A DNA stretch of 64,000 nt from Archilochus colubris (Eukaryota; Chordata; Aves; Apodiformes; Trochilidae): the NCBI GenBank assembly GCA_023079485.1, contig CM041090.1:34436874-34500873 (forward strand), given 5' to 3'. A program made the position numbers and the translations under genes. Numbering within the stretch: position 1 is the first letter of the stretch; every line of letters begins with the position of its first letter. A model generated the notes under the pieces. That model was not told the DNA's origin, made no database searches, and saw only the letters and a program-made list of their open reading frames with translations. Positions 11,290-21,975 of this stretch are shown here, in pieces.

Positions 11290-12135
11290 TTAAGTCATAG
11301 TGGCAGGTCTGTAATGGGTGAATATCAAGCACAGAGGAACTGCAATCATTTGGAGGGACAGGACTAGAATTTAAAATCTGCTTGACAAATGGGTGAAATG
11401 AGCTGAGAAAAACTGGATATAGTTCAATGAAAACAGAGAAAAGTGAAGGCTTCTAAGTGGAGATAATGAACTGTACAAACACCGGATACAAAATGTCTGC
11501 TGGGCATCAGCCCCATGAAACAGGATCCGGGGGTTACCAGGGTTCACAGACTGAACTTGAGTCAACATTGTCACACGACTGCAGAAATAAATATTATAGT
11601 GGGCTGTGTAAACAGGAGAGTTGGACATAAAAAGTCACATGAAGTAATCCTTCAATGTGGCTATGCAAAGACACTGCTTCTTAACTGATATTCTTGTCAC
11701 TGTTCTTCACAAAGGACATGGACTAATGACAGGGTATCAAATGGAGAGAAGCAAAAATGTTCAGCAGTCTAGAAAATGGATCCCTTTGGGAAGAGCTGGG
11801 TAGCTTCAACTAGAAAAGAGAAGATAAGAGGTACCAAGGATGTGAGAAGTTGCTGCAAAGCGAGAAAGAGTTACTCTCTTTGTCCTTTACACCTTGCACA
11901 AAGATTAATGAGTTATTGCCTAACTTGCAGGAAAGGAGATGTAGGGTAAACATCAGGAAAAAGCTGTAGGTGATAAATAGCTGGGCAACAGGAGAAATCT
12001 CCATGAAAAGTGCTGAAATTTCCATAATTTGAGATTTTTAAAAACAAGGTAAACATAATAAGTGAGTTGGTCCTGCTTTTAGAACAGAGAAGTAGACTAG
12101 ACAATCTTGAACAGGATATTCTAGCGCTGCTTCCT
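11290..12135 (+). mobile_element. Ancient, degenerate CR1 LINE (ORF2 C-terminal part and 3' UTR)
   Basis: A strongly mutated CR1 copy that is easy to overlook. The words follow CR1 order: GGAGGGACAGGACTAGAATT and a 'cttgacaaatgggtgaaatg' stretch (region after the catalytic FADD box); CAGACTGAACTTGAGTCAAC with ATTGTCACACGACTGCAG (the aaCTGAACatGAGTCAAca block) near 11550; AAAAGAGAAGATAAGAGG near 11815; GCAGGAAAGGAGATGTAGGG and AACATCAGGAAAAAGC near 11930; finally ACAAGGTAAACATAATAAG, GTCCTGC and AGACTAGACAATCTTGA near 12045-12110 (the 3' UTR). All frames are broken by stops and small indels. It resembles the older CR1 groups shared by birds, crocodiles and turtles more than young avian copies. 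Confidence 0.8.
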
Positions 12136-12165
12136 GAGAGCATGACATTTTTTTTTTAAAAAAAC

Positions 12166-12235
12166 ATGGGCTTCAGCAAACATTAGTTTGAATTAGTGCT
12201 ATGGGCTACAGCAAATATTTGTTCGAATAAGTGCT
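12166..12235. repeat. 35-bp tandem duplication
   Basis: Two adjacent 35-base units (12166-12200 and 12201-12235), both starting ATGGGCT and ending AGTGCT, match at 30 of 35 positions. The unit contains CAGCAAA and TTTGAATTAG/TTCGAATAAG. The divergence suggests an old duplication. A T-then-A homopolymer junction precedes it at 12148-12164. Confidence 0.85.
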
Positions 12236-12291
12236 ACTTAGAAAACAGTAGCATAATATTATAATTATTTTTTCTGCATACAACCAAATCA

Positions 12292-12330
12292 TCCTGCTTA
12301 TCAGATAATATTCCTGCTTATCCATAATAT
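12292..12330. repeat. About 20-bp tandem duplication
   Basis: TCCTGCTTATCAGATAATAT is followed directly by TCCTGCTTATCCATAATAT, one base shorter. It lies less than 60 bases after the 35-bp duplication, so slippage has acted repeatedly here. Confidence 0.75.
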
Positions 12331-13656
12331 TCTAGAAAAAAAAAAGGTGGAATTGAGAATTACTCAGATTAGTGGAAAGACTATAACGTTACAGGTGTAT
12401 AGGGATCAACCTTGTTCTGGAAGACAGATGAATCACATAAAAAAACATTCTGATCTAAATTCTACAGCAAGGTGATCCCAGTACATTTATTTCCCAGGTA
12501 AAAGTGCTGGCTTTTTGTCTGGATTTTTTTGTGTGTCTGATTTGAATTTAAAGCACAAACATCCTGGCAATGCTGCACCCTGGATCTTCCATACATTCTC
12601 AAAGAATAAAAGCTCCACGCCTCCCTTGTTTATGCCCCTTCCTGGCAGATTCCCAAGCCTTGAGTCCAATCCAAAAGCACTTCAAATAGAAAATGTGCAG
12701 CTATGGGGTGGGAATACGTTTTCTTTAACCAAACATTTTCACAGCACAATTAAATAAATGTTTTTTAAGGCTTGCTATTAAATTTTATTAGCATCCTACT
12801 GAGTAATACAGGCAGTTGGACTGCTTTAAGTGGCAAACAAACAAACAGTATATTGAAACAAACAGAAAATCCAACAGGACATATTCTGGGAAAGACTGTT
12901 CTGAATAGGGCAGGCATCATTGGTATGACTGCAATGATCCCAGCTGCTACATCCTACCATGTACACTCCATGTTCTGAGACCTTTTGTGCTTCCTCTTTT
13001 AAAAATATTTTTTCATTGTGCTTGTGATTGATGAATCTCTTCATTTGAGGATTTCTGTGGTTCTTTTATATCCTGCACACAGAGATTTGTTTAATGAATG
13101 ACAATTCTATGTTATTCCATTGTCTCAAGGAATGAAAGGCAGAAAAAAAAATCATTGTCTGGAATTTTTTTTTCTTCTTCAAGATTAGTAGTGGAATCCA
13201 GAACTGTAGACCCAGACAACTTAACTCTGTTGGAAACCAGATTAATGTTATTATTAGTTCCATTCAGCCCCCTGGGAGGATTAAAAGGTCATTTGTTTTA
13301 TGTTACAAACCTCTCCCAAATTTATGTATGGCTGACACATTGGCCTCATTGCAAGGAGGCTGCTGGGGGCAAAGGATGAGTGTGAGCACCATGCAACAGC
13401 CCCATCAGGTCCCCAGAACCTTGGAAGCCCCTGTTCAGGTCAGCTGGTCCTTGGGTCCCCCTGCCCAGCCTCTTTTCCCTGATGGCATCAGAGACCACAT
13501 CCAATGGCATGGATTTGGGTGAGCCTGGACACCATATCCCACCATCACAGGGCATGGATAAGTCTCCCCATGCTTCATCTCAGTGTGATGGAGCAGATGT
13601 TCCCTGGGAGGCTGGGCTGTCACCTCCTTGCAGCCATAGCTGCAAATTTTACTTAC

Positions 13657-13800
13657 TTTGTGGAGGCAAAACCTTGTGAATGTGGGCAAGAGGACTGCCA
13701 TTGGTTTTGAAACATCTATTCTGTCTGGGAATCACTTCAGGAAGACTGGATGCTTGCTCATGTCTGTGGGGTTTTGGCTGCTTCCGATAGACACCATCCA
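13657..13800 (-). other. Best exon candidate in the window (minus strand)
   Basis: A 144-base segment lies downstream of a very strong acceptor on the minus strand: a pyrimidine run of over 30 bases ending TTGTCCTTTCTTTTTCAG. It ends at a donor-like CACAAA/GTAAGT with a perfect six-base intron start. Only one of its three frames is open, giving about 47 residues that are polar and basic (starting DGVYRKQPKPHRHEQ), not obviously low-complexity. The exon would start and end in the same phase (phase 1), so it could be skipped without a frameshift. I do not recognise the protein, and no partner exon was identified. The base before the donor is A rather than the usual G. Confidence 0.25.
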
Positions 13801-15325
13801 CTGAAAAAGAAAGGACAACTGAAGAAGAAGATAAACATGCTTTTTTCCCAAAGAAAATCTTCATTTCTTGCAGTGAGAATGTTGATTGACTGGCAATAGA
13901 AATTAAAATAAAACAAGAAAAAACTCGAAAACTCAGTTTTTAATAAAAATATTCTTTTCTTTGAGACAGAGAAGATTTCTTTGTGCCCCCCTGCCTCTCT
14001 CCTTTTTTTGCCAGAAACACTGCAAGAAACACTGCCAGTTGTAGAACTACACTAAAACAAGCCAATCACTTCTCAGGTACTTGGAAATGAATGCTAGGGG
14101 TACTTTGCTATGCTAAGCTGATTTGTCTGGGCACAAAAGGAGAACAGTTAAACAGACATTTTGGTGGTTGAAATAATTTCAGCAGTGCAGTCATGGGATT
14201 CATTACTTAGAATTATCCATCAGCTTGATGAGCCTAGAACTATGAAAAACAAACAATCCACAGTCTTAATGAATTTCTAAAAAGAAATAAAGTTAAAAGA
14301 AAATATAACAAAATCAATTGAATATAGAAAGGAAAGGGAAGTAATACAAGCACCTGCATCACATCGTGCTTTAAATTCAACTTAAGGATTCTTCTTAAGG
14401 TAATGGTTTGAAGCCCAGGGTTTCACAAAGTAATTTTCTGAGGCACTGTACTGACTGCTCCATGGCAGAACAATCTCATCAAGGTAAGAGAACAGTGAAA
14501 ATATTCAGCGCTGGTCTTTCCTGAATTACAATGAGGTTCAGAGCAGGAGCCTTGATGGAAATCTCTCTGCCATCTCAGAAAATAGAGCAGGTCACTCTCT
14601 TGACCAGGGGATGTCTGTGGCATCCTACACAGAAACAAGCTTTTATATCTCTAACAGTTATCTGCTTCCCAGGGGCCACCTAATTGCTGTTGCCATCAAT
14701 CCCCTTGTCACCTGCAATTTCAATCAGTCTCCTAAAGGTTTTCCTACCTGGGTTTTCCCTTTGGTGCTACTTTCCCCTCACCAAATGAGCTTTGGAGATC
14801 TGTCATGCCAAATGCTTAAGCAATTGTTCCAGGACGGCTGGGGAGCAGCAAACTCTTTGATTATAGATGGCCTGTTGTATGTTAGATTAGGTATCTGCTC
14901 CACTGTGAAGCTAAATGATACAATGCAGGGGCTGAATAACTCCTTTCAGTCATGGTCTGGGGTTGCTGTAATCCTTTTTATTTTCCTTAAGCCATGACTA
15001 GCCATGTGTTTTTAGTTACAAGTAAATGCAAATCAATCCATGTGATGTGGATGTTAGGGAGTCATACAATTTTCTTAAATTCATATTATATTAGCTTTCA
15101 CCCACAGGAGAAACATGTACACATGAAACTTGGGCTGAGGAGAAAGGTGGGAGGGAAACAGAGACAACAATTATGCATGCTGTAATTGCTCCCACCCAAT
15201 ATTATGGGATGCAATGCATTTGATATGACTGTAACTCCACAATAGCAAGACATTTTAAGCAGGGTCAGCATGTGCTTTGTAACTTCAAGCCCCAACATCC
15301 CTCCCCATTTTGCCTTTCCCTGCAG

Positions 15326-15413
15326 AGAGCTCCTTCACTTTACAGATGACATTGCTCACCAGTGGCTGCAACAGCTGGATAATGAACTCACCATCCCAGG
15401 GATGAGGGGATGA
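15326..15413 (+). other. Candidate terminal coding exon
   Basis: Preceded by a textbook acceptor (CCATTTTGCCTTTCCCTGCAG). After one leading base, 28 codons run to a TGA at 15411-15413, encoding ELLHFTDDIAHQWLQQLDNE followed by eight more residues. The peptide is acidic, polar and amphipathic, unlike most random frames nearby. A second frame is also open for much of the segment, which weakens the case. The same frame is open upstream of the acceptor to about 15247. No known protein end was recognised. Confidence 0.17.
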
Positions 15414-16776
15414 GCTCTCAGCCTAAATTTCTGTTGACAGTTCCAAGCACAAGGAGCTTCAGAATTAGCTACCAAACCCACATCCAGCAAGGGCTGCTCC
15501 AACCCCAGGAATGCTCTGCAGGAAGCCTATGGGCATGGGAACTGTAATCCTCAGCTGTGCTGAGAGAGACACTTGAAAATGCCCTTCTTAAAGAAATGGA
15601 TTTTGAATAATTTCATGGAACAGCTGTTATTTTCATATTGAAACCACCATTTCAATTGTTCTAAACTTTGTAATGAATGAATACTACAAACTCTACACTG
15701 GTGAGGGTGAGGGGGTGTAGCTACAGTGGTCTGGGTAGAGCTGGACAGATTTATTCTGTCCAAGGACATGTTCTTTGAAATGCTGCATATTTTGCTTCTC
15801 ATTGGCAAAGCTTGGTACCAGAACCAACGTGCAATGCAGTATTTTAAGGCAACAGCAGCATGTTTATACTGTACCTTTATTTCCTTTGGAAGTGTGGTGT
15901 TTATTTGAGAACCTAAATGAAAAGGGTGCAAAAAAACCCATTATGGACTCATAAAAATACATTGGGTAACATCTGTGCCTGGCCTCACTTTGCTTTACAA
16001 GGGGAAGTATTCATACAGGTTTCTGCAATTAGATCAGTATTGTGCTGAGCTGGAATAACCTCCAGTTGTGTGAAGTGCACTCAGAAATCCAGGAAGCTTC
16101 CTCTCAACAAGCAATCCTCTGCTTATCCAGTTAACAAACTAAAGCAAATAAATGCTTTGTCCAGTTAGCAACCTCTACTAGGTGGATAGTGAATTTTAGG
16201 TATTAAATTCTCAGCCCACCACCAAAAAGTATGTTGTTTTCTGTTCTAAGATGCTTGTGATTCAGAGGTTCGCTCCCCACCGCTGTTCCAGCTTGGTCTC
16301 TACAGTGTGTAGTGGGGTGATCAGTGACACTTACAGGAACTTCATAGGACTTTGTTCAGTTTTCAATCACCACTGAATCTGGTCCAAGGATACTGCAGTT
16401 TTGAATTGTAAACTAAAGAAAGCGCCAAATGTCAGTAATCAAAATACTGAATATTTATTTAATATAGAGATAGGTCTCAAGAGAGGTTTTTATTTCCAAG
16501 AGCTGAGTCACAGGAAGACACCAAGTTTTACTGTAGCAATTGCCTGTATTGGGGAGGTCTTCAGGCTGATAGGGGTAAAAAAGATGGTTGAGACTTAAAG
16601 ATCTAAAGATAAAGGGAGAAGAATTAGAGCATAATGAGATGGAAAGATGACCTATCAAACAGAGCAGTCGACTTGTATAAAACTGTCACTTCTAAGGGAG
16701 AAGGATAGTGCACAAGGCTGAACAAAACCTGCAACACTAGGAGCAGTGCCTGTCCCCAGTTTATTTCTAGTTTATT

Positions 16777-16807
16777 TATTTATTTCCAGTTATGCAGGAA
16801 ATAAATA
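16777..16807. repeat. Inverted repeat, 11-bp stem
   Basis: TATTTATTTCC and GGAAATAAATA are exact reverse complements around the 9-base loop AGTTATGCA. The left arm lies at the end of a TTTA-repeated run, so the symmetry may be partly fortuitous. Confidence 0.6.
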
Positions 16808-17049
16808 TCTTATGCTTGCATCCAAGGTGGAAAGGCCTCAGCTCCTCACTATTAAGCATCTCTGTGGCAGGCTGTGATCCTTTTGTTTACTTAGCTCTCT
16901 CCTGTGAATCCGAAACACCTAGTGATTCAATATTGCCCTATCCAGTGAGTAATCCAGCGTAAAGTACATACAAGCAAGCTGATTTTTCATATGGAGTGAC
17001 ACAATAGTTCCTTTTTAATTGCATTTGACATTACTGGTAATGTTCTGTG

Positions 17050-17310
17050 CAGCTCCATGCATAACACACATTTAATTGTACCTGTGTGGTAGTGATAACA
17101 CTACAGCATGGTAATTTTCTGTATTTGTAGCATGTGGGAGCCAATTCATTCTGGGTATTTCAATGCAGTTTATTAACTGGGAAGATTGGGTAACTGGAAC
17201 CTCCTTTATTAAAGTTATTGCCTGCCCTGTAGCAAAAGAAATAAATTGTGATAATAGCCAGAACAAATTAGCTTGCGTATGAATTAGCCCTGAAACGAAA
17301 AGAGGAGGGG
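17050..17310. promoter_or_regulatory. Candidate conserved non-coding element
   Basis: A block with no resemblance to a repeat and a dense series of homeodomain-like and nuclear-factor-like words (TTTAATTG, GTGATAACAC, CATGGTAATTT, CAATTCATT, AATAAATTGTGATAATAG, AACAAATTAG, ATGAATTAG). The texture, with evenly mixed words and little homopolymer, is typical of vertebrate conserved regulatory DNA. It contains a 99-codon minus-strand open frame with no homology. This is inference from texture only; no alignment was available. Confidence 0.2.
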
Positions 17311-18234
17311 GAACTAACCTTCTCTTGGTATATAAAATGTCTTCATTCAGGAAGTACGAGTATATTGACAAATAAAAGTAAGCTTTTATATTATTTTAAA
17401 AGTAAGAAAAGAAATTCCCTTTTTCCAGGGATCTGGTATATGAACTCTGACCTATGCTTCATGGACAGGCACTGTGGGAGACAAAGGGAACTTCCATTTC
17501 AGGCAGCCTGTGCGACCAAGTGTGGGTCAGGGCTGTGTCTTTGTCAGAGCTGACCTTCAGAGTGGAAGAGCTGAGGATAGTCACAAACAGATAGTTCTGG
17601 AAATGTTATAGCCATATCAGCTAGTTCTTGAAGCTGAGCAAAATCACTGGCACTGCTCTAAGCTTTCAGCTGGTCATACCCCTGAGTGATGTAAATTGAG
17701 GTACCCTTCAGTGGCAGGCAGAGGATCTCTATACTTTACTATTTACTATGAAAAGCAACAGTACTGTTTTTTGCTCAGTATTTTGTCATAGGTGCTGCTG
17801 TAGCTATCCAGAGATCTGGGGCCTCAACTCTGGGGGCTGACAGACAGGAATCTGGGGTATGACTCATGATGCTCATTGCAAACATCTTGTGCCAGTCCAG
17901 GGTACCCTGCCTGGCCCTTGTTACAGCTCCAAGGGGCTTGGGTAACCTCCATGTTATAACTGCCAAACTTTAGGCACTTGTCAAGCACCATAAAGTCTCT
18001 AAAATGACACCAGATTAAACCCATGGACTTCTCCCCTCCTGACTGCAAGAGGCTGTGGACAGAGACAAGTACAAAGTGCTCTGAAATCACTTTCTGCTTA
18101 CACAGGGAAATGCCAAAGGAGGAACACAAAGAAACCCCATAATCTAAGCAGAATAGACCATTTTTTAATTTTATACATAGCTGAGATACAGAATCACTCT
18201 TGGCATTGCTGGGTTAGTCTGTATTTTCACCAAG

Positions 18235-18287
18235 GCACAAGTGCAATGAGTATCAGGCTGATATCAAGCAAGTGACTGAAAGTCCAG
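18235..18287 (+). other. Weak exon candidate with consensus donor
   Basis: Ends at a perfect nine-base donor (CAG/GTAAGT). It starts after an acceptor-like TTAGTCTGTATTTTCACCAAG. The 53-base segment is open in one frame only (17 codons, peptide HKCNEYQADIKQVTESP), and that frame has a stop just upstream of the acceptor. It is short, and a perfect donor 9-mer is expected about once per 260 kb of strand, so chance is not excluded. Confidence 0.15.
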
Positions 18288-19566
18288 GTAAGTGGGGTGT
18301 GAGCACGGTGCTCAGCATGCATAATGCATCTCCTAGCACTTCTCAGGAGCTCATGAAAATAAAACAAGAAAGGACTGATAGGGTCCTTGAGGTCAGGTCT
18401 CTCTGAGCATGGAGCAGATTGCTTAGTTCACTGAAAATGCTGCCTGCACAAGCCACAAGACAGTGCCCCAGTGTCCTCAGATGAACAGAAGACCCAAACC
18501 TGCCTAAACAACATACTGTAAGAAGAGAGCAGTGTGAACAAGACTCTCATGATTAGCTTTGTTCACATCAGCAGAGAATCTAGACAGTGGTTCATGAGCT
18601 CAAAACACAGATGTAGTTGAAGAGAGGGAGAAAAGGAGACAGTTGAACACTTGAAGGCAGAACCCTTCCTCATCCTGAATTTTTACTGTGAACACACGAG
18701 CATCATACACCTACCAGGCTTTGAAATAATTTTTTTCTGTATCTCCAGATGGGCCCACACAGCTTGTGCAGCACTGATTTTCTCTTTAGGGAAGACAAAA
18801 CCACCAAGAAATAAATTTTAGGGTACTGGAATCAGCAGTATTAGAATACTGCTGCTTAGAATATCATTAAACAGAAAAGCAAATTGAAGAAAAAAGTCTT
18901 TTAAAATGCATAGAGATCAGGAATATTGAACCATCTGAAAACGTGAAGACCCTTTTGGGGGTCATTTGCCAGAAAGGGAAGAATGGGGCTTGTTGAGGAG
19001 AAGGCAAGTTGATGCAGAGAATCAGCTGAGAGGTACCTCTAGGCTCTAGCAAAGCAGTGATGACAATCTTATTGGTGCAATGGGGCATATTCCCTCCAGC
19101 CACTGCCCCTTGCTTTCCACTTCTGGAAGCCAAATTAACTCAGAAAGTAACTCATCCTTCCTGTTTGTGACTTAGTTTTCTCTCATCTGAAGCAGCTCAG
19201 AAGATGAGGTGCTGAGCACTGGTGCTGGCTGGAAGTGGGGAGCCAGGGGCACACATTACAGATGAGGCACCAGCTCTTTGTTAACCAGGCCCCACACAGC
19301 CCTATCCTGGGGTGCTCTGAACTTACCTTTGGAGGAATCTCTCTTTCAGCTGTGTAAGGGAATTTAGGTTCTCTAGCCTTCTATTTCCAATACAAGGTGA
19401 CAGTGTGAATACCTTCCCTTCTTCTCCCCAGCATGGTAATTCTGACAATGGCAGACTAAGGAGTAATGTTAAGAAATAGAATGGGTCTTTGTTTGTTCTT
19501 GCTTATTTCAGAAAATTGTCTGGGATTAATTCCAGCACAGAGTCTGCCATCACTGCCACAAATCCC

Positions 19567-19587
19567 TTTTTTTTTTTTTTTTTTTAA
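19567..19587 (+). repeat. Poly(T) run
   Basis: Twenty-one T residues, the longest homopolymer in the window. No reversed polyadenylation signal follows within the next 30 bases, so it is not a clear reversed cDNA tail. Confidence 0.85.
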
Positions 19588-21006
19588 TTACATCATGCAG
19601 CAAATGTCCTTGAAACTAATTTTTGATGAATAAAGACAATGTATTTGAAAGAAGCAAATGCACAAGAAATGAGATTTTGAATGAAACCTAAAAACTGCTG
19701 TTGCCTGCTTTCCCTTACATGATGGTTTGGTGACCCGCATGAGTGTTGGTATTAGATCACTTTCTATCTGTGTCCAAAAGGGTTATCTTTTACCTGTAAA
19801 GCTCACTAGCAGTGCTCAATTGTCTAAGATTCAGCCCCATAATAAATAAAGTAATATGGCCTTTGGATTGGCAATGGCTCTTGTTCCATTTCCTCAAGTG
19901 AAACAGATCCCTACCTTCCCACAAAATGCATTTTAGACTTGGCTTCAGACATTTTTTTAGCCTGGATTTTATAGCAATCATTCACATGGCCACTGTGACT
20001 TGGCAGTCTGTCCCCTAGGAACATTTGGCCACATTCAATACATTTGTCCTATGGACAAAGCATCCTAACAGGGTTGTGCAAGTTGGCTCTCCAACAGAGA
20101 TCAGAAACTCAGGTTTTATTGTTTTATGGAAGGAAAGGTAGTAACCACTCAGTACTTTATTTGTTCATGGCCAAGAGGTTGCAGCCAATTTACAAGTCAG
20201 TGGTGTGTCACATGGCTAATTAGCAAAAATTCAGTAAGTTTCCTGCTCATCAAATAATTGGATGTGGAAAGGGGATGGAGATTTAGAGAGAGGGAAGAAA
20301 AAATAGCATCAGTGCTCTGTCCTTTGAGAAAGCAGTCCAAATTGCATGCAGCTAACCCAAAATTATTTTTAAAAGCAGAAAAATGAACAAAGGATCTATA
20401 AGAAAAATGAGGTTATTTAAGCATCCCAATCACTCTAGAAGGAGTTTCTTTAGTGAAATCTGTTGCTGTTGTATGCAGATCTGGAATGATGAATTTTTAT
20501 ATTTAAGAGGAACCTGCTAACTTTGTATTATTCCCACTGTATTGGCAGAAAAAATTCCCCCAAAATTCATGTTTCTTTATACCCAGAATGTGAGTGAGTA
20601 CTGAAAAAGGGAAAGTAGTAGAGTGGTATGTGGGGATTTCGGCCCCTGGAGTTCCTGTAAAGTATTCAGCTTAGGGATTGAATATTCCTATGACTGAAGA
20701 GTGTCTGGCCACAAAGGGGGCTTTGATTTCAGCTGGAAATCAAACCACTTGCACTGGTAAACTGGAAATTAGAGTAGAGATTTTTCAGTATACTTAGGTA
20801 TAAATATTTTCAGAGGAAAATATGAATTTGGAAAGGAAAGGGGTGGAGTGTCAACAACATTGGTTATATATCTGGAAATAAAAAATTGGAAGAGCCCATT
20901 AGTGTCTATTGGTCTCAGTTGATTTCTTCTTGCTGAAGTAAATTATTTTTTGCCCAAAAGAAAAAATTGTGCAATTCAGAAAGTGCCTATCAGGTTGTAA
21001 GTTGTA

Positions 21007-21020
21007 TTTTTTTTTTTTTT
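21007..21020 (+). repeat. Poly(T) run
   Basis: Fourteen T residues after GTTGTA. No adjoining retroposed sequence was recognised. Confidence 0.75.
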
Positions 21021-21778
21021 ACTTCAAGGTAAACTGGGACCATATTGAAAGTTCATAGATAGATTTTTGCAACCAGGTTCCTGTCCAGACTGTTAAGAGT
21101 CTTTTTTTTCCCTTGAGCTTCTGAAAATCTCCTTTGCAGGAAATGGCAAGATCTGTGATTTTGCTTGGGCTGTGTTAAGAAATTCTGCCAATAACAACAC
21201 AAAGCAAACTCCAAAAAAAATTACCCCTACAAGAATTTGTATGTGTTGTCCAGGTAGGGGTCTCCAGAGCCGTCTCTAATACTGCAGAGAAACATCATTA
21301 TGAAACAGATGATAGTCCAGCCAGAAGATATTAATATTTAAGGATATAGGTGAAGGCTGATGTAAATCTTTTATTGCCATTTTCAGCCCTGTAAGTGTCA
21401 AGAGACCCTCATCATAAGTCTGTTAATTACTAACACATAGCACAGAAGTGACCTGGCAAGACCATAACCAGAGCAGGGACTGAACCCCAGCCTCAAGAAT
21501 CCCAGGTTTGCACAGTCAGTCAGACAAGACTTAGCTGCCTACCAGTAACTCAGAGAAGATTGTGAATGCAGTCTCAGACAGGGAAACCTCCCTGAAGAAA
21601 TAGATAATATTGGTAGGGCACCTTGATCAACAGTCTCAGGAGGCCAGGGGGTCAGTGTTGCCGATCTGCTTAGTAGTCACCTCAGAAGGCAAAAGAGAGC
21701 TTTTTTTTACTTATCACTTCATCCATCAAAACTAGTTTCAATTTCATGAATCACTCATTTTTCTTACAGCAAAGATAA

Positions 21779-21820
21779 TTTTTTTCTTTTCCTTTTCCTT
21801 TTTTTTTTTTTCCCCCCTCT
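21779..21820 (+). repeat. Pure pyrimidine tract
   Basis: Forty-two consecutive C/T bases ending TCCCCCCTCT, followed by AAAG. The tract could serve as a splice polypyrimidine tract (acceptor AAAG/GA at 21824), but the frame beyond it is closed after about 20 codons. It could also adopt a triplex-type structure. Listed as low complexity. Confidence 0.75.
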
Positions 21821-21957
21821 AAAGGACTTGGGAATAATGTTTAGCTGGAGCTTCTTTAATTCAAAAACTGGTTACTTGGAGTGAATTTCAGTTTTCTCAG
21901 TCTAGGGGGAAATCCATGAGTAGGATAGCAATAGTCTGAATAGCAATAGCAAATAGC

Positions 21958-21975
21958 AAAAATTAATTAATTTTT
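21958..21975. repeat. 18-bp AT palindrome
   Basis: AAAAATTAATTAATTTTT is its own reverse complement. It contains two overlapping TTAATTA-type homeodomain core words and lies just after a small AATAGCAA repeat cluster. Confidence 0.6.

Larger units (their letters stand above)
12331..17050. other. Non-coding stretch, no confirmed gene
   Basis: Contains the best minus-strand exon candidate (13657-13800) and a plus-strand terminal-exon candidate (15326-15413). Open frames of 126-128 codons occur at 14611-14997 (plus) and 15551-15931 (minus), neither recognisable. A relatively GC-rich patch at 13330-13720 is open in several overlapping frames at once, as expected from composition alone. An 11-bp-stem hairpin lies at 16777-16807. 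Confidence 0.55.

Noticed and set aside
13328..13710. Several plus- and minus-strand frames of 64-88 codons in one patch
   Set aside because: Open in three or more frames at once because of lower stop frequency in a GC-richer patch. Only the splice-bounded minus-strand segment was kept as a candidate.
14611..14997. 128-codon plus-strand frame
   Set aside because: No recognisable motif or splice context; length expected by chance in this amount of sequence.
15551..15931. 126-codon minus-strand frame
   Set aside because: No homology, irregular composition, and overlapped by a 60-codon frame on the other strand.
19567..19587. Poly(T) as tail of a reversed processed pseudogene
   Set aside because: No reversed polyadenylation signal next to it, no coding similarity in the following sequence, and no flanking target duplication seen.
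21420..21545. Possible tRNA-derived SINE (GGGACTGAACCCCAG word)
   Set aside because: No A- and B-box pair at the right spacing and no SINE-like tail; isolated word resemblance only.
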